Source of the DNA: Candidatus Heimdallarchaeota archaeon
GTDB taxonomy: Archaea; Asgardarchaeota; Heimdallarchaeia; JABLTI01
Direction: 5' to 3'
NCBI GenBank assembly: GCA_019058275.1
Contig: JAHLVW010000094.1
Span: 103,980 to 155,069, forward strand
Length of the DNA stretch: 51,090 nucleotides
The position numbers were made by a program, and so were the translations under genes. Below the pieces are notes generated by a model that saw only the letters and a program-made list of their open reading frames with translations, did no database searches and was not told where the DNA came from. Every line of letters begins with the position of its first letter. Positions within the stretch are counted from its first letter, which is position 1. Shown piece by piece: positions 34,488 to 44,806 of this stretch.

Positions 34488-35238
34488 AAATCATTTCCTT
34501 AACTTTAACAACTAAGAAATCAACTAGCTTTTCCATATATTTATGTCCTTTTTCTGCTGTAGCTTTTACAGGATCTCCAAGAATACCATTTTGTGTTAAG
34601 GCTTTTATCCCTTTTTCAAAAACCATCTCACCTTCTTTTTGACCAAACTTGCCAACGAATCCTGGAGCGAACCTCTCCTTGATTACTAAATCATTTGCTA
34701 ATGCTAACATTAATGAGCTTTCATTTTCACCAGCGTGAGCACCAGCCTCTTCAGGTTTTATTCCTTCTGTTGCTGAATATTCTAGCAAAATATCTACGAA
34801 TTCATATAGATCAGTATAGCCATTAATATTAACAGAGGTATATTGATTTTGTAATTCATCAATGACTTCTTTCAGTGGTGCAAAATTCCCTCCATGGCTT
34901 GGGATGAAAATAATGTTTGTAAACCCGTGTTTGCTTAAGTTTTTTACATAATCTCTTATAACTGCTTTAAATGTTGATTTTTGCAATGTAATAGTCCCAG
35001 GAAATCCTAAATGATGCTTTGAGCAAGCAATTCTTATAGTTGGTCCTTGTAAGGTTTTGTCTATTTTTTCAGTAATCTTTTGGACTAAAACATCTCCTAT
35101 TAATGAATCAGTTTTAGTTGGTAAATGTGGTCCATGTTGTTCAATTGAACCTACAGCTATTAAAATCGTATAATAACCATCTTGTATAGCAGTTTGAATG
35201 TCTTGCCAATTCATATCTTCAGTTCTGGCAGTTTTCAT
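34486..35238 (-). CDS. creatininase-family amidohydrolase
   Basis: 250 residues; ATG behind GAGGGA. Metal ligands and active-site motifs of the creatininase family are present: GSIEQHGPHLPTKTD (E33, H35, D44), PSHGGN, and GAHAGENESS. In archaea the family includes creatinine amidohydrolase-like enzymes and the FAPy-type deformylase of flavin/F420 synthesis (ArfB); MftE in mycofactocin synthesis is another member. Which substrate applies cannot be decided here, since no pathway neighbour is present. Confidence 0.8.
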   Translation of the reverse strand: MKTARTEDMNWQDIQTAIQDGYYTILIAVGSIEQHGPHLPTKTDSLIGDVLVQKITEKIDKTLQGPTIRIACSKHHLGFPGTITLQKSTFKAVIRDYVKNLSKHGFTNIIFIPSHGGNFAPLKEVIDELQNQYTSVNINGYTDLYEFVDILLEYSATEGIKPEEAGAHAGENESSLMLALANDLVIKERFAPGFVGKFGQKEGEMVFEKGIKALTQNGILGDPVKATAEKGHKYMEKLVDFLVVKVKEMI

Positions 35239-35475
35239 CTACAATCCCTCGATGATTGACTTATTAATGTTTTAAAATAATCTAATCAACTGTTTTTTGC
35301 TATTCTTGATATCTTTATTTCAACAATTAAACAACAACCAATAAAAAAAGATTTTTGTCAGCATTAGCATATAAAGTAAATATTATATTCCTTAAAGATA
35401 GAGAAATCATATTCACTGATTAATTTGATTATAATTCGCATGGGAACTATAATATAAATTCCGAGCGTCTACCTA

Positions 35476-38253
35476 ATGAGTAAAAGAATAAAGATTCTTC
35501 ATTTAGAAGATAACAAAATAGATGTAGAATTGGTTAAAGAAATACTAACTATTGAAAAAATTAATTTTACATCAACTAGTGTAGATAATCAAGAGGATTT
35601 TATAAAGGAATTGAAAAAAGAACCCATAGACATAATTTTAGCTGATTATAGTCTTCCATCTTTTGATGGATTAAGTGCATTAAAGCTAGCTCGCGAAATG
35701 GGTATAAACACTCCTTTTATTCTTGTTTCTGCAGTTTTAGGAGAAGAACTAGCAATTGAAGCATTACAAAGTGGAGCTACTGATTATGTTTTGAAATCAA
35801 GAATGGAGCGTTTAGTTCCAGCAATTCAAAGAGCTTTACGTGAAATTGAGGATAGAGATCACAGAATAAAACTAGAAAAGAACATAACTGAATTAGAAGA
35901 CGTCTATGAGAAAATTGCTGAAAGGGTTAGAGGATTTCTAAAAATGGATTTACCAACAGGGAAATTCTCTCTCGTTGATAAATTCCTTGAAGAACTGAGT
36001 GGTTACCAAAAAAAAGATTGGTATGAGAATCCCAATTTCATTCAACAGATTATTCATCCTGATTTTAAAGAATATTACAATGAAAACTTCAAGAAAATGC
36101 AAAATGGTTTTGTACCAAAAATGATGGAATACAAAATCAAACGTAAAGATGGTGATGAGCGATGGTGGTTGCAATTTAATATCGGTGCATATGACATAAA
36201 TCAAAATTTAGTGTCGGTATCAATTGTTGTTATTGATAATACAGAAACAAAAGAATCACTCATTAAATATCAGAATTTATTTGAAAACGCTTTAGTTGGT
36301 ATGTATCGAACTAATATCCAATCTGGTGCGATATTTGAAGCGAATGAAACTATGGCTAAACTATTTGGTTGTTCAACAATTGAGGAATTCAAACAGTTCA
36401 GTGCTGGTGAATTTTATCCAGATGAAAAATCCCGAAACGAACTCTTGCGGATATTACGAAGTGATGGATTTGTAAAAGGTTATCAAATGAGATTAATTAG
36501 TAAAAATGGAAATCCTATCTGGGTAAGTCTTTCTGCCAAAATATTCTTAAAAGAAGGTTATATTGAAGGTGTTATTATAGATATCTCTGAACAGAAGAAA
36601 GCACAAGAAGATCTTTTTAAGAGCGAAAGAGAGTTAGAGAAAGTTTTCGAACATAAAGCAACTGCTACAATAATTATAGATGGAGATATGACAGTTTTAA
36701 AGTGCAATGAACAGCTAGAAATAATGTCAGGATACACAAAAGCGGAACTTGAAGGAAAGAAAAAATGGCCAGAATTTGTTCATCCAGATGATTTGCCAAG
36801 ATTAATTAAGTATCATAAAGTTAGAAGAGATAAAACTGGTAAAGCTCCTGAAGTTTATGAAGCCAGGTTAATAGATAAATATGGGAATATTAGGGAGTCA
36901 ATTATTTCTGTTGGAATAATTCCTGGAACAACCAAAGGCGTAGTATCTATGCTCGATATCTCTGAAAGGACAAAGGCAGTAAATGCATTAAAAAGAGATC
37001 GAAAAGTATACCAAATAATTGCAGAAGCAGCCATTCAGTCAATAGATATTCGTGATTTATGTCAGAAAGCTCTAATCGGTCTTGTGGAAACATTAGGTTA
37101 TGATTCAGGATCAATCCGAATTTATTATGAAAATGAAAAAGTCTTATTACCAATGGCTGATTATGGCTTAAAAGATGAAGCAAAATTCTTACTTGGAAAT
37201 GTTTCAATCAACAATACTGATTTACCACTTACACAATTCTTAGGGAAAGCTATTTTTGCACCGGATACACTTGATCATGAATTTCTAAAAACAACTGATA
37301 TTTATAAAAAATACAAATATCGTTCATTCGTTTCTTGGCCAATTTATACTGCTAATAAAAAATTCTTAGGGTCCATACAGTTAGGATCATATGAGAAGAT
37401 GAATATTCATGAAGACGATCGGATATTTTTTGAGAATATTTCCGAAATCTTCTCAACAGCTATTGAAAGGAAATTAGCTGAGGAAGCTCTAAGAGAGAGT
37501 GAGAGTCAATACAGAAAACTTGTTGAGTCTTTACCTCAAAATTTGGGAGTAATTTTACTTCAAAAAAATGAGATAAAATATGCAAGTCCAACTATCTTCA
37601 ATATGTTTTTGGTTAATTCAATAAAAGATATCATAGGAGCTGATCCTATGCAATTCTTTTCTCAAAAAACCCAAGAGCAAGTTGATAATTACATAAGCAG
37701 TATCTATGAAACTGAAACAAAAATCCCAATTTTGTATGAAACTATTCTTCGTAGAACTACTGGAGAAGAATTTTCAGCTGAAATTTTTGCTACTCTTACA
37801 TCTTTTAGAGGTGAATCTGCTGTCCAAATTCTTATCTGGGAAATTACTGATCGAAAGAAAGCTGAAATAACAATACGAGAAAGTGAAGAAAAATACAGAC
37901 GCTTAGTTGAGACCTCACCATCAGCCATCGTTCTTTTTGATCTTAAGGGTGAATTGCTTTTTGTGAATAAACAAGCTGTGCTATTATATGGTGCTGAAGA
38001 TGAAACTGATCTGATTGGTAAAGCAATTTATGATGTGATTGCACCTAAAGACAGACCTAAAGTTGAGAAAATAATGGGAACAGTTATGGAGGGTGGTTTA
38101 ATTCGTAATTTTGAGTTTACTTTTATTAAAAGAGATGGTACACCATTTCAAGGTGAAGTTAGCGCATCTGTTATTAAAGGAAAGATGAATGAACCTAATG
38201 CAATAATAGCAGTAATGACCGATCTTTCAAGAAGAAAGGATATTGAAAGATAA
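35476..38253 (+). CDS. receiver/PAS/GAF array protein, 5' part (truncated by in-frame TAA)
   Basis: 925 residues. A receiver domain (1-122; phospho-acceptor Asp in ILADYSLPSFDG, Lys in VLKSRM) is followed by a short coiled coil, PAS (152-260), PAS (265-380), PAS (386-500), GAF (506-665), PAS (676-795) and PAS (804-920). There is no histidine-kinase, cyclase or DNA-binding domain. It stops at TAA 38251-38253 although homology to the neighbouring 1392-residue paralogue continues in the same frame. The first part may still yield a functional truncated sensor. Such receiver-PAS proteins integrate signals from a partner kinase (inference). Confidence 0.7.
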   Translation: MSKRIKILHLEDNKIDVELVKEILTIEKINFTSTSVDNQEDFIKELKKEPIDIILADYSLPSFDGLSALKLAREMGINTPFILVSAVLGEELAIEALQSGATDYVLKSRMERLVPAIQRALREIEDRDHRIKLEKNITELEDVYEKIAERVRGFLKMDLPTGKFSLVDKFLEELSGYQKKDWYENPNFIQQIIHPDFKEYYNENFKKMQNGFVPKMMEYKIKRKDGDERWWLQFNIGAYDINQNLVSVSIVVIDNTETKESLIKYQNLFENALVGMYRTNIQSGAIFEANETMAKLFGCSTIEEFKQFSAGEFYPDEKSRNELLRILRSDGFVKGYQMRLISKNGNPIWVSLSAKIFLKEGYIEGVIIDISEQKKAQEDLFKSERELEKVFEHKATATIIIDGDMTVLKCNEQLEIMSGYTKAELEGKKKWPEFVHPDDLPRLIKYHKVRRDKTGKAPEVYEARLIDKYGNIRESIISVGIIPGTTKGVVSMLDISERTKAVNALKRDRKVYQIIAEAAIQSIDIRDLCQKALIGLVETLGYDSGSIRIYYENEKVLLPMADYGLKDEAKFLLGNVSINNTDLPLTQFLGKAIFAPDTLDHEFLKTTDIYKKYKYRSFVSWPIYTANKKFLGSIQLGSYEKMNIHEDDRIFFENISEIFSTAIERKLAEEALRESESQYRKLVESLPQNLGVILLQKNEIKYASPTIFNMFLVNSIKDIIGADPMQFFSQKTQEQVDNYISSIYETETKIPILYETILRRTTGEEFSAEIFATLTSFRGESAVQILIWEITDRKKAEITIRESEEKYRRLVETSPSAIVLFDLKGELLFVNKQAVLLYGAEDETDLIGKAIYDVIAPKDRPKVEKIMGTVMEGGLIRNFEFTFIKRDGTPFQGEVSASVIKGKMNEPNAIIAVMTDLSRRKDIER

Positions 38254-39450
38254 CAGAGAATGTTAGTTAACATTGTTGAAAATAGTAAAGAAGTGGTCAT
38301 TTCTGTAGATGAAAGTGGTAAAATAATCTATGCCAATGCTCCAACTGAGGAAGTATTAGGTTATAAACCAGAGGAACTAATTGGTGCTCAAATTTCCATT
38401 CTTGCTCACCAGGTGGTGAGCATGTTCAAGAGAATATGCATAAAAGTACACTGGCAACTGGTAAAACTACCTTTGAAACTGTAAGAAAACACAAAAATGG
38501 TTCATTAATTCCAGTTATCATGACTTTAACAGCAATACAAGATCCTGAATCTAATACAACTACAATTAATGCAATTCTTGTAGACACATCAGACCTAAAG
38601 AGTTTTGGAAGCAACTCTTAAAGATCGATCTTATGAGTTAGAAGTTTTAAACAAAGTAATTTCTGCTGGTTATATTGCCAGAAATATGGATGAATTGTTA
38701 GATTTCACATTAACAACAGTATTGAACTCCTTAGATTTCAATGGAGGAGCTATTTATTTTGTCAATGAGGAAAATTCAAAAGCTGCATTACATCGATCTT
38801 TAGGTTTTTCAAATGCATTTATTGAGAGTGCTAAGACACTTCCCATTAAAAGCAAAACATTTAGAAAACTGTTCATTGATGGAAAAACCATTTTTGCTGA
38901 GGATTATATGGATAGAAGTGAGGGTCATAAAGAAACTGGAATTAAAACCCTTATTGGTGTTCCATTTTTCTCGAAACAGAAAGTAATTGGCGGTCTAATA
39001 TTAAGTTTAAAGGAAAAACGAGTTATATTAAAAGATGATTTAGTAACACTTGAAGCTATTGGTAGAGAAGTAGGAACAGCTGTTGCTAAAATGCAAGGAG
39101 AGGAAGAACTTTTAGCATCTCAGAAAAATCTACAAACCATTTTTGATGCTATGTATGATTTCTTCATAGTATTTGATAGTGAAACTGGAGCAATCTTGAA
39201 TGTCAATAAAATAGCTCAAGAAAAACTTGGTTATACAATTAAAGAACTTCAAAAAATGAGTTTCTTTGATTTATCAATAAAAGGAAAGAAGAAAGAACTT
39301 GAATCTATTATCAAAAGAGTTATTTCCGGAAAAATCAAGAATAGTTTTCTTATCCTAGAAGGAAAATCAGGCAAGAAAAACGAGGATAATTTTGTTTTTT
39401 ACAACGCTAAATTTACTAAACGAAAAGTTGTTATCGCTCGTTGTGGTTAG
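38254..39450 (+). pseudogene. receiver/PAS/GAF array protein, decayed 3' part
   Basis: Directly after TAA 38251 the same frame reads QRMLVNIVENSKEVVISVDE, matching QKRLTNIIEHSEQVVISADP of the intact paralogue. A -1 shift near 38407 moves the PAS domain into frame 3 (EHVQENMHKSTLATGKTTFE), and a +1 shift near 38605 (an extra T in TTTT) returns it to frame 1 (LKDRSYELEVLNKVISAGY) for a GAF and a last PAS domain ending at 39450. One nonsense codon plus two compensating frameshifts indicates real decay after tandem duplication, though separate re-initiation cannot be excluded. Confidence 0.65.
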
Positions 39451-39595
39451 TTTGTAGTTATTTCTAAACCTTTTTTTTGAATTATCCTCAATCAAAACTA
39501 AAATAAATCGCATTACTGTAGTTACATAATTGAAATAATTGTAGTAAACTTTTGAAAAATTAAATTATTGCTTGTATAATATGGAGTGACACTCT

Positions 39596-42500
39596 ATGAA
39601 ATCACAAATAAAGATCCTTCACTTGGAAGATAATGAAAATGATGCTATGTTAGTAAAAGAAACACTATTAATGAAAGACATAAATTGTGAGATTATACAT
39701 GTTGATAATAAAACTGATTTTATTGAAAATTTAGAAAAGCAAAGTTTTGATATTATCTTAGCGGATTACAATCTCCCTTCATTTGATGGTTTGGCAGCTT
39801 TAGAGCTTGGAGTACAACTTGCTCCTAATGTACCATTTATTTTTGTTTCTGGTGTTTTAGGAGAAGAACTTGCAATTGAGACTCTAAAAAGAGGTGCAAC
39901 AGATTATGTAATAAAATCACGATTAGAACGATTAGTTCCAGCTGTAGAGCGAGCATTACGTGAACTAGAAGATAAAGCACAAAGAATTAGACTTGAACGC
40001 GAAATTGTGGAATTAGAACAAATGATTGGTGAATTGAAGGGCATTTATGATCAGCTAACCAAAAGAGTAAGAGGTTTCCTTAAAATTGAGCTCCCATCAG
40101 GAAAATACTCAATTGTTGACAAATTTCTTGAGGACTTAAGTGGATATCAAATAAAAGATTGGCAAGAAACTCCCAATTTCATATCTCAATTAATACATCC
40201 AGATTTTAAAGAAAATTACATTGAAAATATCGAGCAATTTAAAGATGGCATTGTTCCAAAAATGCTTGAATACAAAATAATGCGAAAAGACGGAGAGGAA
40301 CGTTGGTGGCTTCAGTTTAATATTGGAGCTTTTGATGCTCAAGGTAAATTGACTTCAGTTTCAGCAGTAATCATAGATAATACAGAAGATAAAGAAACAC
40401 AAGAAAAATATCAAGATCTTTTTGAAAATGCTCTTACTGGGATGTTTCGTTCTGATATAAAAACTGGAGAGATTTTTGAAGCAAATGAAAAGATGGCTCA
40501 GATTTTAGGTTGTTCATCTGTTGAGGAGTTTAAAAAATATAAGGCAACTGATTTTTACAGTGATATTAATGTTCGAAAGGAACTCATTGAAAATCTAAGG
40601 GATAAAGGTATTAATGAAGAATTTCAAGTGCAAATGAATCGAGTGGATGGTTCTACTATTTGGGTTAGCGAGTCTATTAGAATCTATCCAGATGAAGGCT
40701 ATCTTCAAGGTTTACTTGTAGATATAACGGAAAGAAAATTAGCAGAAAATGCTTTAAAAAGAGATAGGAAAGCATTTCAAATCATCGCAGACGCATCAGT
40801 TCATGCCAAAACAACTGAGGAGCTATCTAAAATAATCCTGGATGGTTTAGTAGATACATTTGATTTCGATGCTGGAACTTTTCGATCATACAATAAAGAG
40901 AGTCAGATGTTGAATCCTATAGCAATTTCAGGAATTGAAGAAGACAAAAAGGAAAAAATACCTCCAATTTCTATTACGAATGAAAAACATGTTGGCGCTC
41001 TGGTTGGGAGAACTAAAAGAGCAATATTTGCTCCTGATGTATTGAAGAATGATGCAACTAAAGATATTAAACCTCAGCTTGATAGCTATCACGTGAGATC
41101 AAATATTACCTGGCCAATTCTGACTGCAGAAGATGAACTTATTGGTGTTTTACAACTTGTTTCTCAGACTCCAAAAGAGATACCAGAAAAAGATCGTAGT
41201 TTATTTGAAACAATTGCTGATATGCTTGCTTCAGCTTTGGAACTTAAAAAAGCAGATGAGGCTTTACGTGAAAGCGAAGAAAAATTCCGAGCCTTTGCTG
41301 AGCAATCATTATTTGGTGTTTCATTAACAAGCGTTGATGGAGATTTCATCTTTTTGAATGATGAAATTATTAAAATATCTGAGTTCTCTCGAGAAGAATT
41401 TCATTCTGTAAAAGTTGGTGATATAATCCGACAAATTTTCAAAGATGAAGATCTTAATAGATTGCGTAAGCAAATTCAATTAACTATGGAAGAAGAGCTA
41501 AAAGCATCTCCAATAGAAGAGTATCAAATCACATCAAAAAGTGGCAAAATAAAATGGGTATCAATACATCTAACACAAATAAAGATTAAAGAGGAATATG
41601 TTACAGGAATAGTAATTCTTGAAATAACAGAACAGAAGCGAGCACAGCTGACATTAGAACGGGAAAGAAAGGCTTTTCATATGCTTGCAGAAGCTATTGT
41701 TAATGCTAAAGACATCTCTGATTTATGCCAAAGAATTCTTGCAGGATTAACTGAAACAATGCATTATGCTGTTGGAACATTTAGGATATACGATAAAGAC
41801 ACTCGCACTCTCTATCCAATAGCTATGGTTTTAGAAGAGGTAGAAAGACAAAGATTAATTCAACCATTATCAATAGATGATCCAACCTACTTGAATACAT
41901 ATGTTGCCAAAACAAAAGAACCAGTTTTTGCTCCAAATGTTAGTAAACATTCACTTGCAAAGCAATTCCAAAAACGTTTGAATCGATTTAGAGCAAAGTC
42001 AATTATCACTTGGCCAATTCTTAATGCAACTGACGAGTTATTGGGAACTATTCAATTAGTAGCTCATCAACCGAAAGAAATACCAGAAGAAGATAGATTT
42101 TTCTTTGAAACAATAGTTAGGTTCTTAGCAAGCGCATTAGAAAAAGTTTGGTCTGAAGAAGCACTTCATGAGAGTCAAGAGTTATATAGAAGACTAATTG
42201 AGACATCTCCTTTTGCTATTATTAACACCGATTTAGAAGGAGATATTTTGATGGTCAATCATCAAGCATTACATACCTTTACTATATCAGATGAATCTGA
42301 TATTATTGGAAAGAATTTCTTTGATTTTATCTCTAAAGAAGAAAGAAAAAAAGCTAAACTCGATGTAAAGATTGCTGCTAACTCTGGTGTATTAAGGAAT
42401 ATTGAGTACCTTATGTTAACGAGGACTGGTAAATCTTTTCCATTTGAGACAAGTATTTCAGTAATTCTAAACGAAGAACAAAAAGCAGAATCATTTATTT

Positions 42501-43774
42501 TTATAGGGCAGAATATCGCACTTAGAAAGGACATCGAGGAACGGCAGAAGCGTCTCACAAATATTATTGAACATAGTGAACAAGTTGTAATTTCTGCTGA
42601 TCCGGCAGGAAAAATAATCTTTATTAATCCTGCGGTAGAGCGAGTTTTTGGGTATAAAGTTGAAGAACTTGTTGGTCAACATATGTCTATACTTGTACCT
42701 CCTGAACAGGAAGTACAGCTAAAAGAAATATTAGAAGAAGTCATGAAAATAGGTAAATTAACTGTAAATACTATTAGAAAACATAAAGATGGTTCACTTA
42801 TTCCTGTTGTAATTAATATAACAACAGATAGAGACGAATCAGGTAAATTACTTTCAATTAATGGAATAATTGTTGATATCAGTAACATAAAAAGACTAGA
42901 AGAATCCTTAAGAAGTCGTTATCATGAATTTGAGGTACTAAACAAAGTTATTTCAGCTGGTTACTGTGCAAATAATCTAGATCAATTTTTTGATTTTGCA
43001 TTGGATACAATGTTAAATTCTCTTGATTTTACAGGTGGAGCAATTTATCTGATTGATGATAATGTAAAGCAAGCTGAAATTAAGAGATCAATTGGTTTGC
43101 CAAAAATATTGCTTAAAAATATTCAAAACGTATCGATAGATTCACCACAATTCAAACGTCTTTTTGTCAGCGGCGAAACAGTTGTATTAGAGAATTTTAC
43201 AAAAGTTGAACAACTACATGATTCCTTAGGTGTTAAGTCTCTTATATCTGTACCATTTTTCTCTAAACAAAAAATTATAGGTGCATTAATGCTAATCTCT
43301 AATGAAAAACGAGCAATAACTGATGAAGACAAACGTATTCTAGAAGCAATTGGTAGAGATACAGGGACAGCAATAGCGAAATTTAAGGCCGAAGAAGAAT
43401 TGATTTCAGAACAATTCAACCTTACAAAAATATTCGATGCCCTTGAAGATATGCTATTGGTTCTTGATATTAAAACTGGCAGAATTGTACTAGTAAACAA
43501 AGCAGCACAGAAGACTCTAGGCTTCTCAGAGAAGCAATTAACAAAAATGACTTTAGTAGATTTGCATCCTGATGGAGCAAAAGATGAAAACCTTGAAAAA
43601 ATGTTAAAATTAGCTAGAAAGAAAAACCAAGAATTTAAGATGAATATTCAAAGTAAAGATGGTGGAATAATAGCTTGTAGCATTTCTATTTATCATTATA
43701 TCTATGAGAACCGCGATGTTATGGTTTGTATCTTAAAAAAATGCGATGCTTTATATAAAGCTCCTAATTCTTAA
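39596..43774 (+). CDS. giant receiver/PAS/GAF array protein without output domain
   Basis: 1392 residues, uninterrupted; ATG after a TGGAGTGA site. Order: receiver (1-122; ILADYNLPSFDG), coiled coil, PAS (158-268), PAS (271-383), GAF (385-555), PAS (559-682), GAF (686-855), PAS (858-978), PAS (982-1103), GAF (1108-1268) and PAS (1271-1385). I see no H-box, ATP-binding kinase domain, GGDEF, or DNA-binding domain. It ends four bases inside the stop of the convergent RHH gene. It probably acts as a multi-input sensor hub relaying to a kinase encoded elsewhere. It is a tandem paralogue of the gene before it. Confidence 0.8.
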   Translation: MKSQIKILHLEDNENDAMLVKETLLMKDINCEIIHVDNKTDFIENLEKQSFDIILADYNLPSFDGLAALELGVQLAPNVPFIFVSGVLGEELAIETLKRGATDYVIKSRLERLVPAVERALRELEDKAQRIRLEREIVELEQMIGELKGIYDQLTKRVRGFLKIELPSGKYSIVDKFLEDLSGYQIKDWQETPNFISQLIHPDFKENYIENIEQFKDGIVPKMLEYKIMRKDGEERWWLQFNIGAFDAQGKLTSVSAVIIDNTEDKETQEKYQDLFENALTGMFRSDIKTGEIFEANEKMAQILGCSSVEEFKKYKATDFYSDINVRKELIENLRDKGINEEFQVQMNRVDGSTIWVSESIRIYPDEGYLQGLLVDITERKLAENALKRDRKAFQIIADASVHAKTTEELSKIILDGLVDTFDFDAGTFRSYNKESQMLNPIAISGIEEDKKEKIPPISITNEKHVGALVGRTKRAIFAPDVLKNDATKDIKPQLDSYHVRSNITWPILTAEDELIGVLQLVSQTPKEIPEKDRSLFETIADMLASALELKKADEALRESEEKFRAFAEQSLFGVSLTSVDGDFIFLNDEIIKISEFSREEFHSVKVGDIIRQIFKDEDLNRLRKQIQLTMEEELKASPIEEYQITSKSGKIKWVSIHLTQIKIKEEYVTGIVILEITEQKRAQLTLERERKAFHMLAEAIVNAKDISDLCQRILAGLTETMHYAVGTFRIYDKDTRTLYPIAMVLEEVERQRLIQPLSIDDPTYLNTYVAKTKEPVFAPNVSKHSLAKQFQKRLNRFRAKSIITWPILNATDELLGTIQLVAHQPKEIPEEDRFFFETIVRFLASALEKVWSEEALHESQELYRRLIETSPFAIINTDLEGDILMVNHQALHTFTISDESDIIGKNFFDFISKEERKKAKLDVKIAANSGVLRNIEYLMLTRTGKSFPFETSISVILNEEQKAESFIFIGQNIALRKDIEERQKRLTNIIEHSEQVVISADPAGKIIFINPAVERVFGYKVEELVGQHMSILVPPEQEVQLKEILEEVMKIGKLTVNTIRKHKDGSLIPVVINITTDRDESGKLLSINGIIVDISNIKRLEESLRSRYHEFEVLNKVISAGYCANNLDQFFDFALDTMLNSLDFTGGAIYLIDDNVKQAEIKRSIGLPKILLKNIQNVSIDSPQFKRLFVSGETVVLENFTKVEQLHDSLGVKSLISVPFFSKQKIIGALMLISNEKRAITDEDKRILEAIGRDTGTAIAKFKAEEELISEQFNLTKIFDALEDMLLVLDIKTGRIVLVNKAAQKTLGFSEKQLTKMTLVDLHPDGAKDENLEKMLKLARKKNQEFKMNIQSKDGGIIACSISIYHYIYENRDVMVCILKKCDALYKAPNS

Positions 43775-44661
43775 GTTAGATTTGTTTCTTTACAACCAAT
43801 GGCTCGAGATAATACAATTAACCTTGGTATATTTGTAGGGAGAATTACTATATTACATTTAATGATTTTAATTATGGTCTTTAGAAAGAGCTCTTGATTA
43901 ACATCCTTAGCGAATTCAAGTTTATCTATGCCATAAAAGATGACACCTCTATCACCCAAAACCTCTAGGTCCTGTTTTGAAATGAAAAGTTCTTCTTCTA
44001 AGGTAACAACTAAGACCTCTCTTTCGCCTATAGAGCTTAAAGATTCAGATATTTCAAAGGCAGGTAAAACATTTGCAAGAATTTGAGAGAAATATTCACC
44101 GGTTGTTTTTCCTTCAGTTTTTGCCTTAGAAACAAAATTACTATACAATTTACTAGATACATTGCGAATCGTGATGTCTTTCAATTGACCTTTGTCAGAT
44201 GGATGAATGTATTTTTTCCTTCTTCTAATTATTCCTAATTGAATCAATTTAGGTATGTCACTGAGATATTTTACAATACTTCCAGAGATAATTTTAACAT
44301 GCTTGACTAGTGTTGTAGCATCTACATCCTTATCAAAAATTAATTCTTTAATATTTTTAAAAAGATAGATTGTTTTTTCACCAGCAGCTGTAAGATCTTT
44401 TTTAGTAACAATTAACTTCTCCAGGTCAGCTATTTTTTCAGGTGTTACTCCAAACCTTGGCATTCTCGCATGCCTTCTGAAGTGATGTATTCTCCAAGGT
44501 TGATCTGCTAAATGTAAAATGTTATTCAAAGCATCACCAGTAGATAATCCGTGTTTTTTACCATGTGTGGTGAATCTCTCATATAATTCCTTGTTTACAC
44601 CACGTAATGTGATATCTTTCTTATCTTCTGAATCATCGAATTCTCTTTTTATAACAAACAT
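43771..44661 (-). CDS. RHH-type DNA-binding protein with internal duplication
   Basis: 297 residues from ATG 44661, preferred because GGA lies 8 bases upstream; 34 more codons are open but lie in the promoter region. Two units repeat: DITLRGVNKELYERFTTHGK plus a GLSTGDALNNIL helix (residues ~14-50), and DITIRNVSSKLYSNFVSKAK plus KTTGEYFSQIL (residues ~160-200). Each is a ribbon-helix-helix pattern followed by a similar strand-helix module with a (F/L)xKDV element. It is divergent from the ABC exporter genes across about 145 bases and may regulate them (inference). Confidence 0.6.
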   Translation of the reverse strand: MFVIKREFDDSEDKKDITLRGVNKELYERFTTHGKKHGLSTGDALNNILHLADQPWRIHHFRRHARMPRFGVTPEKIADLEKLIVTKKDLTAAGEKTIYLFKNIKELIFDKDVDATTLVKHVKIISGSIVKYLSDIPKLIQLGIIRRRKKYIHPSDKGQLKDITIRNVSSKLYSNFVSKAKTEGKTTGEYFSQILANVLPAFEISESLSSIGEREVLVVTLEEELFISKQDLEVLGDRGVIFYGIDKLEFAKDVNQELFLKTIIKIIKCNIVILPTNIPRLIVLSRAIGCKETNLT

Positions 44662-44806
44662 TCTACATTCCTGCTGTGAACTACATAATGTATTCTTTGT
44701 GTGATATTTTAATCTTTTGTTTGATTTAACAAAAAAGTTAAATATGTGTGATTTGTATGACATACCTAGTTGGCTTTAAAAGAAAAAAAATTAAGGAGTA
44801 CAATCA

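Noticed and set aside
25975..39450. Stop-codon reassignment as explanation for in-frame stops
   Set aside because: TAA, TAG and TGA each interrupt a different gene, and all three also serve as normal stops of intact genes here.
44662..44763. N-terminal extension of the RHH-type protein
   Set aside because: No ribosome binding site before ATG 44763, composition is unlike the rest, and it would cover the promoter region of the divergent ABC genes.
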